6,380 nucleotides of DNA from Prevotellamassilia sp. (GTDB lineage: Bacteria; Bacteroidota; Bacteroidia; Bacteroidales; Bacteroidaceae). The notes beneath the pieces were generated by a model that was not told the origin of the DNA, did not search any database, and saw only the letters and a program-made list of their open reading frames with translations. This document shows, piece after piece, positions 1 through 5,203 of the stretch. Each line of letters starts with the position of its first letter. The stretch's first letter is position 1. Location: contig JAHAWW010000156.1 in NCBI GenBank assembly GCA_018383375.1, forward strand, positions 1 through 6,380. Reading direction: 5' to 3'. A program made the position numbers and the translations under genes.

Positions 1-138
1 CTTGTGGGTGGTCGCGGCCGAGTGTACGGACTCGATAGCTTTGGTTTTAGTGCGCCCTTCAAGGTGCTTGACGAAAAACTCGGTTACACCCCCGAAAACA
101 TCCTTTTGGAGGTGAAAAAGTTCCTCGCCGAGGCATAA
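1..138 (+). CDS. tkt: Transketolase, C-terminal fragment (5' end outside window)
   Basis: Frame 1 is open from the first base to a TAA at 136-138 and encodes the last 45 residues of a protein. The piece contains GRVYGLDSFGFSAPFKVLDE, which matches the end of the transketolase C-terminal domain (in other transketolases roughly 'IGIDxFGxSAPxxxLxExFG'), and then a terminal helix ending KKFLAEA. Transketolase is a cytosolic thiamine-diphosphate enzyme that moves two-carbon units between sugar phosphates in the non-oxidative pentose phosphate pathway. The thiamine-binding and catalytic parts lie upstream and cannot be checked here. The next gene, rpiB, belongs to the same pathway, which supports the identification. 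Family assignment from 45 residues is good but not absolute. Confidence 0.88.
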   Translation, partial: LVGGRGRVYGLDSFGFSAPFKVLDEKLGYTPENILLEVKKFLAEA

Positions 139-156
139 TCCGCCCAATCCGCCCAA
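139..156. repeat. Tandem 9-bp direct repeat between tkt and rpiB
   Basis: TCCGCCCAA occurs twice back to back (139-147 and 148-156), immediately after the tkt stop codon, and a third partial copy starts at 157. A perfect 10-bp palindrome TGACCGGTCA follows at 168-177, then a five-T run at 181-185. The palindrome has no room for an RNA loop, so it is a weak terminator candidate. I see no convincing promoter in this 79-nt gap, which suggests rpiB is read from the tkt transcript. Confidence 0.45.
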
Positions 157-217
157 TCGGCCATTACTGACCGGTCAAGCTTTTTCGGACAAAACATAGA
201 CCTATTATATTATATAT

Positions 218-652
218 ATGACAAAAATCGGATTGGCCAGCGACCACGCCGGCTTCCCCCTCAAACAATTTGTGGCCCAGTTGCTGAAAGAGAAGGGTAT
301 AGAGACCATTGATTATGGCACCTATTCCACCGACAGCTGCGACTATCCGGACTATGGCCATGCCTTGGCCCGCGGAATGGAAAACGGCGAGTGTGAGCGC
401 GGCATTGCCATTTGTGGCAGCGGCGAAGGCATTTCGATGACGCTCAACAAACATCAAATGATACGCGCCGCCTTGGTTTGGATGCCCGAGATAGCCCGAC
501 TCGCCCGCCAACACAACGACGCCAATGTACTCGTCATGCCGGGCCGTTTCGTCACAGAGGCTGAAGCCACCGACATTGTCGAGGCTTTCCTCACCACCGA
601 CTTTGAGGGCGGACGACACGTCAACCGCATCAATAAGATTGCTCTTCAATGA
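218..652 (+). CDS. rpiB: Ribose-5-phosphate isomerase B
   Basis: This 144-residue protein has the length and motifs of RpiB (RpiB/LacA/LacB family), the cytosolic enzyme that interconverts ribose 5-phosphate and ribulose 5-phosphate. The N-terminal strand ends in SDHAG with Asp9 and His10, which contact the substrate in the family. The catalytic cysteine is Cys66 in CGSGEG, and RQHNDANVL carries His99, the residue expected to help ring opening. Asn77-Lys78 and the C-terminal FEGGRHVNRI (phosphate-binding arginines) are also present. Numbering agrees with the E. coli enzyme at Asp9, His10, Cys66 and His99. Glu70 replaces the Asn or hydrophobic residue usually seen in CGxGxG. The start is the only sensible ATG: it sits directly after an alternating A/T stretch (202-217), typical of Bacteroidota starts without Shine-Dalgarno sequences. 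It follows transketolase by 79 nt, so the two likely form a pentose phosphate operon. Confidence 0.96.
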   Translation: MTKIGLASDHAGFPLKQFVAQLLKEKGIETIDYGTYSTDSCDYPDYGHALARGMENGECERGIAICGSGEGISMTLNKHQMIRAALVWMPEIARLARQHNDANVLVMPGRFVTEAEATDIVEAFLTTDFEGGRHVNRINKIALQ

Positions 653-723
653 GGCCCGACTGAGGAATACTACTCCTTCAGCCACATCTTCCGCTCGTTT
701 TGACGAAAAAAACAGCAGAGAAG

Positions 724-755
724 TTTCTCAGAAACGTCTGAAAATTATATCTTTG
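724..755 (+). promoter_or_regulatory. Bacteroidota-type promoter for the HU gene
   Basis: The sequence TATCTTTG at 748-755 fits the Bacteroidota -7 consensus TAnnTTTG exactly. TTTC at 724-727, 20 bp upstream, is one base away from the -33 TTTG element and lies at the expected spacing. Transcription would begin near 760-762 and leave an A-rich leader of about 41-43 nt without Shine-Dalgarno pairing before the HU ATG at 803. This is the best promoter in the window and suits a highly expressed nucleoid protein. It probably also serves the small basic protein downstream and perhaps the RNase gene. Confidence 0.75.
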
Positions 756-802
756 CACCCGAATTAAAAATAATCAAGACAAAACATAACACATCAGCTA
801 AG

Positions 803-1075
803 ATGACTAAAGCAGACATCGTTAACTCCATTTCGCAAAAGACCGGCATCGACAAAACCACCGCGCTCACTGTCGTAGAAGCTTTCATGGCATCGGTCAA
901 AGAGTCGCTCGCCGACGGTGAAAACGTTTACTTGAGAGGCTTTGGCAGCTTCATTCTCAAAAAACGCGCTGAGAAGACTGCACGCAACATCTCTAAAAAC
1001 ACCACCATCATCATTCCCGAGCACAACATTCCCGCCTTCAAGCCGGCCAAAACCTTCGTGGCCGACATCAAATAA
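803..1075 (+). CDS. hup: HU-family nucleoid DNA-binding protein
   Basis: The 90-residue product has the exact length of HU/IHF proteins, which dimerise and bend DNA in the nucleoid. Residues 1-45 form the helical dimerisation part (MTKADIVNSISQKTGIDKTT and onward), and GFGSF at 46-50 is the family signature. Residues 53-75 form the basic beta arm, and FKPAK at 79-83 the conserved C-terminal strand. In classic HU the arm reads RNPxTG and the proline at about residue 63 intercalates into DNA; here it reads RNISKNTT, so residue 63 is isoleucine. I recall this form from other Bacteroidota HU proteins, so it looks lineage-typical rather than damaged. The gene has its own strong promoter and lies 46 nt ahead of a tiny basic ribosome-like protein. 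HU rather than IHF subunit is the better call, but sequence alone does not settle which DNA it prefers. Confidence 0.95.
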   Translation: MTKADIVNSISQKTGIDKTTALTVVEAFMASVKESLADGENVYLRGFGSFILKKRAEKTARNISKNTTIIIPEHNIPAFKPAKTFVADIK

Positions 1076-1121
1076 ACGGCAACTAACACATTTCACAAAC
1101 CATATTTAAACACTTACAGCT

Positions 1122-1211
1122 ATGCCAAGCGGAAAAAAGAAAAAAAGACATAAGATGTCTACGCACAAGCGTAAAAAAAGACTGAGAAAGAACAGACATA
1201 AGAGCAAGTAA
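1122..1211 (+). CDS. 29-residue basic AURKAIP1/COX24-domain protein, probable small-subunit ribosomal protein
   Basis: A 30-codon frame runs from ATG at 1122 to TAA at 1209-1211. The peptide begins MPSGKKKKRHKMSTHKRKKR and ends in RHKSK; well over half of its residues are Lys, Arg or His, and it contains no acidic residue. It matches my memory of the short Bacteroidota proteins annotated as AURKAIP1/COX24 domain-containing, the domain of the mitochondrial small-subunit protein mS38 with its KMxxHKRKKR-like core. By that relationship it probably binds 16S rRNA near the decoding centre, like the short bS22 proteins; this last step is inference. It lies 46 nt after HU, with no promoter in between, and 240 nt before the RNase E/G gene. 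The reading frame is too short for ordinary ORF cutoffs, so automatic annotation may miss it. Confidence 0.88.
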   Translation: MPSGKKKKRHKMSTHKRKKRLRKNRHKSK

Positions 1212-1451
1212 GCCTGCATTACGTGCCACACACAGACAAAAATCTGAAAGTCTGATTTCTTCAGTCGTATCGGACGGAAAAAAGATATGTGCCAATTGGT
1301 GAGAAATCACGCGTGATGTGTTTTCCTCCTGTTGGCACATACTTTATCCAACCAAACCGACGGCAACGTCTATACAGCTCAAAGCCTTCAAGGCAAAGAC
1401 CATCAGACATTGCCCAATCTCAATCTCCCCATCACATCACTCACCAACAAC
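1212..1451 (+). promoter_or_regulatory. 240-nt leader of the RNase E/G gene with several potential stem-loops
   Basis: No gene is visible in this gap. It holds CAGAC/GTCTG (1233-1237 with 1250-1254), which overlaps two alternatives, AATC/GATT (1241-1244 with 1254-1257) and CTGA/TCAG (1252-1255 with 1261-1264). These could form mutually exclusive hairpins. A longer nested inverted repeat follows at 1286-1341. I find no sequence that fits TAnnTTTG; the nearest is TACTTTAT at 1340-1347, without a good -33 element. The RNase message may therefore come by read-through from the HU promoter, with this region as an intercistronic leader. Enterobacterial rne is known to autoregulate through a structured leader, so a similar role is possible but unproven here. 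Confidence 0.4.
1286..1341. repeat. Nested inverted repeats upstream of the RNase E/G gene
   Basis: TATGTGCCAA (1286-1295) and TTGGCACATA (1332-1341) are perfect 10-bp reverse complements separated by 36 bp. Inside the loop lies a perfect 12-bp palindrome, ATCACGCGTGAT (1306-1317), and the left arm overlaps a small palindrome CCAATTGG (1292-1299). As RNA this could form a long stem topped by a short inner hairpin; as DNA it could be an operator. It is not followed by a T-run, so a simple intrinsic terminator is unlikely. Confidence 0.7.
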
Positions 1452-3035
1452 ATGACAAGCGAAGTTATCGTCGATGTCAACAGAAAAGAAATTTCGATTG
1501 CCTTGCTCGAAGACAAGAAACTCGTTGAGTTTCAAAAAGAAGCAAAGGCCGAACATTTTTCTGTTGGCAACATCTACCTGGCAAGGGTGCGAAAAATTAT
1601 GCCAGGTCTCAACGCCTGTTTCGTGAGTGTCGGACATGAGCGAGATGCCTTCCTCCACTATCTCGATCTCGGCGTCGCCTACAATGCCTCGGCAAAAATG
1701 CTGGGCAGCCTTGTCGCCGGAAAAAAACCACTCCCCATACAGAAGTGTATGGGTGGACCCATTCTCGAAAAAGACGGTAGCATTCAAAATGTGCTCAAAG
1801 CCGGAGATGAGGTGCTTGTGCAGATTGTCAAAGAGCCCATCTCCACCAAAGGCCCACGCCTCACCTGCGAACTCTCTTATGCCGGCCGTTTCCTTGTGCT
1901 CGTGCCTTTTGCCGACAAAATCTCTGTGTCGACAAAAATCAAAAGCGGTGCCGAACGTGCTCGTCTCAAGCAACTCGTGCAGAGCATCAAACCCAAAGGT
2001 TTCGGCGTCATTATTCGCACAGTGGCCGAGGGTAAGCGCGTAGCCGAGCTCGACCAAGAGCTCAAAATTTTGTTGAGTCGTTGGGAAACCACCGTGCGCG
2101 CCGCCCACAGCCTCAAAGCCTCAGCCGGCAAACCGCCCCTCTGTTGCTACGAAGAGACCGGCCGCGCCGTGGCTATGCTCCGCGACCTCTTCAATCCTTC
2201 TTACGAAAACATCTACGTCAACGACAAGCAGGTGTTTCACGAAATTAAAGACTATGTTGGCCTCATTGCCCCCGACCGTGTCGGCATTGTCAAGATGTAT
2301 GAAGGCAACCTGCCCATCTTCGACAACTTTAATGTCACGCGGCAAATCAAGTCTGGCTTTGGCCGCATCGTCACTTATAAGCACGGGGCCTATATGTATA
2401 TTGAGCACACCGAGGCACTCCATGTGGTCGATGTCAACAGCGGCAACCGCTCCAAGTCGGCCGACGGTCAAGAGGCCAATGCCCTCGACGTCAACCTCGG
2501 TGCTGCCGACGAGTTGGCCCGTCAGCTTCGTCTAAGAGATATGGGTGGTATCATCGTAGTGGATTTCATCGATATGGCCCTTCCCGAAAGCCGGCAGAAA
2601 CTCTATGAGCGCATGGTCGAGAATATGAAAAACGACCGCGCGCGCCACAACATCTTGCCGCTCTCCAAGTTTGGCCTGATGCAAATCACCCGTCAACGCG
2701 TACGTCCGGCCATGGACGTCACCGTCGAGGAGACCTGTCCCACTTGTGGAGGAAAAGGTCAAATCAAATCAAGTTTACTCTTTATCGACACTCTCGAAAG
2801 CAAAATCGCTTTTGTAACATCCAAACTCCACATTCGCAAAATCCGCCTCCATGTGCACCCCTTCGTGGCGGCTTATATCAATCAGGGTTTGGTGAGCATC
2901 AAGCGAAAATGGCAAATGAAGTATGGTTTGGGCGTCAAGGTGGTGCCCAATCAGAGTCTCGCCTATCTCCAATATCAATTCTTCGACGCTATGGGCGAGG
3001 AGATAGACATGAAAGAGCCTGACGAAATGCAATGA
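1452..3035 (+). CDS. rng: Ribonuclease E/G family endoribonuclease
   Basis: The 527-residue product is an Rne/Rng family endoribonuclease, a cytosolic enzyme cutting single-stranded A/U-rich RNA in mRNA decay and rRNA maturation. An S1-type RNA-binding domain covers about residues 36-130 (VGNIYLARVRKIMPGLNACF), enlarged by an insertion around 75-110. The metal-binding catalytic aspartates are Asp327 in VVDVNSG and Asp371 in IIVVDFIDM, matching Asp303 and Asp346 of E. coli RNase E. CPTCGGKG at 429-436 is the zinc-link motif (Cys429, Cys432) used for dimer contacts. The protein ends about 95 residues later, without the long disordered scaffold of enterobacterial RNase E, so RNase G-like architecture is the better description. 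The ATG at 1452 (MTSEVIVDV) fits the family N terminus. An in-frame extension to a TTG at 1332 adds 40 unrelated residues and starts inside an inverted-repeat arm, so I rejected it. Confidence 0.95.
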   Translation: MTSEVIVDVNRKEISIALLEDKKLVEFQKEAKAEHFSVGNIYLARVRKIMPGLNACFVSVGHERDAFLHYLDLGVAYNASAKMLGSLVAGKKPLPIQKCMGGPILEKDGSIQNVLKAGDEVLVQIVKEPISTKGPRLTCELSYAGRFLVLVPFADKISVSTKIKSGAERARLKQLVQSIKPKGFGVIIRTVAEGKRVAELDQELKILLSRWETTVRAAHSLKASAGKPPLCCYEETGRAVAMLRDLFNPSYENIYVNDKQVFHEIKDYVGLIAPDRVGIVKMYEGNLPIFDNFNVTRQIKSGFGRIVTYKHGAYMYIEHTEALHVVDVNSGNRSKSADGQEANALDVNLGAADELARQLRLRDMGGIIVVDFIDMALPESRQKLYERMVENMKNDRARHNILPLSKFGLMQITRQRVRPAMDVTVEETCPTCGGKGQIKSSLLFIDTLESKIAFVTSKLHIRKIRLHVHPFVAAYINQGLVSIKRKWQMKYGLGVKVVPNQSLAYLQYQFFDAMGEEIDMKEPDEMQ

Positions 3036-3080
3036 TGGCCGTTTGGCCGCGCCATCTCTTTTGTCACACAAAAAAACAAA

Positions 3081-3134
3081 TGCGCCGCCGTCTTGGGTAG
3101 AAATGAGTACCACTTGACGGCGGCGCAGTTTTTT
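3081..3134. terminator. Strong bidirectional intrinsic terminator between convergent genes
   Basis: TGCGCCGCCGTC (3081-3092) and GACGGCGGCGCA (3116-3127) are a perfect 12-bp GC-rich stem. The loop of 23 nt can form an extra GGTA/TACC stem (3096-3099 with 3108-3111). On the plus strand six T residues follow at 3129-3134. On the minus strand the A-rich run at 3069-3079 reads as a T tract after the same stem. It lies 45 nt beyond the RNase stop and can also stop the acyl-CoA ligase transcript coming from the right. A weaker stem, GATGGC/GCCATC (3034-3039 with 3051-3056), overlaps the RNase stop codon. Confidence 0.92.
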
Positions 3135-3205
3135 ATGCCTGGAAGTTTTAGAGAATAAACCATGTTTTGTCGGTTCTCTCTTCCCCCAAAATGTTTCCTT
3201 TTTCC

Positions 3206-3285
3206 CAATCACACAATCACAGGCTTGTAATGGATTGGTTGTGAGGCGATTGTTGTGATTGAACGACTCAGTCACGTCCAATCAC
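3206..3285. repeat. Cluster of CAATCAC repeats in direct and inverted orientation
   Basis: The 216-nt stretch after the terminator (3136-3351) contains no gene I can support. CAATCACA occurs twice in tandem (3206-3213, 3214-3221), CAATCAC recurs at 3279-3285, and its inverse GTGATTG lies at 3255-3261. The tandem pair can pair with GATTGTTGTGATTG (3248-3261) with a single-base bulge. A degenerate copy GATTGGTTGTGA lies at 3233-3244. A separate small stem-loop, GCGTC/GACGC (3302-3306 with 3312-3316), sits nearer the ligase stop. The stretch lies beyond both coding ends, so a role in 3' processing or as a protein-binding site is possible, but nothing identifies one. Confidence 0.5.
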
Positions 3286-3351
3286 GCCGAGCGGTCGCCC
3301 AGCGTCAGAAAGACGCGGTCGAGGAGAGGCCGATGGAGGCTTTTAGGCCGG

Positions 3352-5028
3352 TTAGATTTCCACGTTTTCGTAGAGGAAGCGTTTGATGGAGCGTTTGGGC
3401 GTCTTCTCAAATTCTTCGGCGAAAATCTTGATGCCGGCCAGTTTTTCATATCCGGCCACCATCATGTTGAGGTCGTTGCGGTTTTGCTCCATGGCTTGTC
3501 TCAGTCCGTTCTCGTCGAGTCCGGCCTTTTCTACTTCGTCGTAGTCGGGGTGCACGAGTCCGTAGAGTTTTTCGTCGCGCTGGATGACGATACACTCCGA
3601 CACGTAAGGCAGGGAGTTGAGTTTGTCTTCTATTTCTTCGGGATAGATGTTTTGTCCCGAGGCGCCGAGCAACATGTTTTTGCTGCGTCCTTTGATGTAG
3701 ATATGTCCGTCGGCATCCATCACGCCGAGGTCGCCCGTGTGATACCAGCCGTCTTTGTCGATTGTGGCAGCGGTGGCTTCGGGGTTTTTGTAGTAGCCCA
3801 GCATCACATTCATGCCGCGCGCCAATATTTCTCCGGCCACATTGGCGGGGTCGGGCGAGTCAATTTTCACCTCCATGCGCGGCGCGGCCACGCCACAAGA
3901 ACCCGGACGGAAGTCGTGCCAGTCAGAGTAGCTGATGATGGGGGCACATTCTGTCGAGCCATAGCCCACGGTGAAGTTGAAGCCAATTTTGTGGAGGAAC
4001 ATTTCAATCTCGCTGTTGAAAGCAGCGCCGCCGATGATGATTTCGTAGAAGTTGCCACCGAAGGCTTCAGTCAGTTTCTCACGTATCTTCTCGCGTATGC
4101 GCGTGTTGATGACGGGCAGGCGTAGGAGGAGTTTCATGCTGACAGTCTGCAACTTAGGCAACACGCTCTTCTTGATGATTTTCTCCACGATGAGCGGCAC
4201 GGAGATGACGATGCTCGGTTTGATTTCGGCAAAGGCTTGAAACACTATTTTGGGCGAAGGCACGCGAGTGAGGAAGTGTATGTGTATGCCGCCCATAAAT
4301 TCAAAGATAAACTCAAAGGCCATGCCATACATATGGGCCATGGGGAGCATGGAGATGACTTTGGTGCCGCGTGTCACCTTGTCGCCCAGTTTTTCGCGTG
4401 CAAAAATGAGGTTCGACCACAGGGCTCTGTAGGGCACGAGCACGCCTTTGGAATTGCTCGTTGTGCCTGAGGTGTAGTTGATGAGGGCCAAGTCGTCGCC
4501 CGAGGTGGTGTGGCGGTAGGCCACGTGTTCTTTGCGGAAAAATTTGGGATATTTTTTACCAAAAAACTCGTTTAGCCGTTCTCTGGCCTCTTCAAGTTGG
4601 GTCGAGCGGCAAACGAGCAGCGAATAGTCGGGTATGTTGATGATGCCTTCGAGGTGGGGCATTTTGTCGGCTTCGAGTGTGGGCCAAACTTGGTCGCCGG
4701 CAAAGAGCAGCCGGGCTTCTGAGTGGTTGACGATGTCGTGCACCTGTTGCGGCTTAAACTCATGGAGTATGGGCACAGCCACGGCGCCATAGCTCAGTGT
4801 GGCCATAAAAGCCACGGCCCAATTGGCGCTGTTGCGTCCACAGAGTGCAATCTTGTCGCCAGTCTTGACACCGGCATTTTCAAAAAGGATATGTAGTTTT
4901 TCAATCTTGCGCGCCACGTCTTTATATTGCAACGTGCTGCCTTGATAGTCGGTTAGGGCATTGAGGTCCCAATTCTCTTTGATGCTTTGCTCGATGTAGC
5001 CGATAAAGTCTTTATACGTCGTTTCCAT
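3352..5028 (-). CDS. AMP-forming long-chain acyl-CoA ligase (AMP-binding protein)
   Basis: The 558-residue product belongs to the ANL superfamily, which adenylates a carboxylate with ATP and then transfers it to CoA; the closest subgroup seems to be long-chain fatty acid ligases. The ATP-binding loop is YTSGTTSNSKG at 185-195. YGSTE (356-360) and GWYHTGD (427-433) follow, and GRSKNM with GASGQNIYPEEIE (447-467) marks the hinge and start of the mobile C-terminal domain. The C terminus carries TPKRSIKR (543-550), where the catalytic lysine normally lies, though not in the usual register. There is no signal peptide or clear membrane segment, so a cytosolic or peripheral membrane location is likely. 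The ATG at 5028 (METTYKDF) gives the normal family length; an in-frame extension to 5220 adds 64 residues across both divergent promoters and was rejected. The chain length of the substrate, or a role in lipid or envelope synthesis, cannot be read from sequence. Confidence 0.92.
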   Translation of the reverse strand: METTYKDFIGYIEQSIKENWDLNALTDYQGSTLQYKDVARKIEKLHILFENAGVKTGDKIALCGRNSANWAVAFMATLSYGAVAVPILHEFKPQQVHDIVNHSEARLLFAGDQVWPTLEADKMPHLEGIINIPDYSLLVCRSTQLEEARERLNEFFGKKYPKFFRKEHVAYRHTTSGDDLALINYTSGTTSNSKGVLVPYRALWSNLIFAREKLGDKVTRGTKVISMLPMAHMYGMAFEFIFEFMGGIHIHFLTRVPSPKIVFQAFAEIKPSIVISVPLIVEKIIKKSVLPKLQTVSMKLLLRLPVINTRIREKIREKLTEAFGGNFYEIIIGGAAFNSEIEMFLHKIGFNFTVGYGSTECAPIISYSDWHDFRPGSCGVAAPRMEVKIDSPDPANVAGEILARGMNVMLGYYKNPEATAATIDKDGWYHTGDLGVMDADGHIYIKGRSKNMLLGASGQNIYPEEIEDKLNSLPYVSECIVIQRDEKLYGLVHPDYDEVEKAGLDENGLRQAMEQNRNDLNMMVAGYEKLAGIKIFAEEFEKTPKRSIKRFLYENVEI

Positions 5029-5121
5029 ACGGATATTTAAGGTTGAAGGTGTAAGCACGTGAGATTGAGGTGAAACGACAGACGTAAAGACCTGCCCTGC
5101 ACATTTTTCGCGTGCTTTGTG

Positions 5122-5129
5122 CAAATTTA
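5122..5129 (-). promoter_or_regulatory. -7 element for the acyl-CoA ligase gene
   Basis: Read on the minus strand, positions 5129-5122 give TAAATTTG, an exact TAnnTTTG match preceded by a T/A-rich run. Transcription would start around 5115 and leave a leader of about 87 nt before the ATG at 5028. No good -33 TTG is found 19-21 bp upstream, which lowers confidence. Confidence 0.5.
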
Positions 5130-5171
5130 TAAAAAATCCAAATACAGCCCTATCTAAGCAGGGAGTTTTTG

Positions 5172-5179
5172 TAATTTTG
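5172..5179 (+). promoter_or_regulatory. -7 element for mltG
   Basis: TAATTTTG fits the TAnnTTTG consensus exactly. A start point near 5184-5186 would give a leader of only about 18-20 nt ahead of the ATG at 5204. A matching -33 element at 19-21 bp is not evident. It lies 42 bp from the oppositely directed -7 element of the ligase gene, so the two promoters share the DNA between them and could compete for polymerase. Confidence 0.55.
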
Positions 5180-5203
5180 TTGTTCAAAATATTCATCAGC
5201 GTT

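Noticed and set aside
139..156. Short tandem repeat as a CRISPR or mobile-element remnant
   Set aside because: Only two 9-bp units exist, with no spacer, no terminal inverted repeats and no target duplication; slippage is the simpler explanation.
168..185. TGACCGGTCA palindrome followed by TTTTT as a tkt terminator
   Set aside because: A palindrome without a spacer leaves only three stable RNA base pairs around a CCGG loop, too weak for intrinsic termination.
660..681. Possible terminator CTGAGGA/TCCTTCAG after rpiB
   Set aside because: The stem is short with a bulge and is not followed by a T-run, so I do not call it a terminator.
1332..1451. N-terminal extension of the RNase E/G frame from a TTG
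   Set aside because: The added 40 residues are low in family similarity, and the TTG lies inside the right arm of an inverted repeat; MTSEVIVDV at 1452 matches the family start.
1437..2108. Minus-strand frame (223 codons) opposite the RNase E/G gene
   Set aside because: It lies wholly against conserved RNase codons, shows no family motif and has no promoter element at its start.
3259..4125. Long plus-strand frame (288 codons) antisense to the acyl-CoA ligase
   Set aside because: It overlaps a clear enzyme gene on the other strand, its translation is rich in Val, His and Phe without any recognisable motif, and it has no promoter. It is a shadow of the ligase codons.
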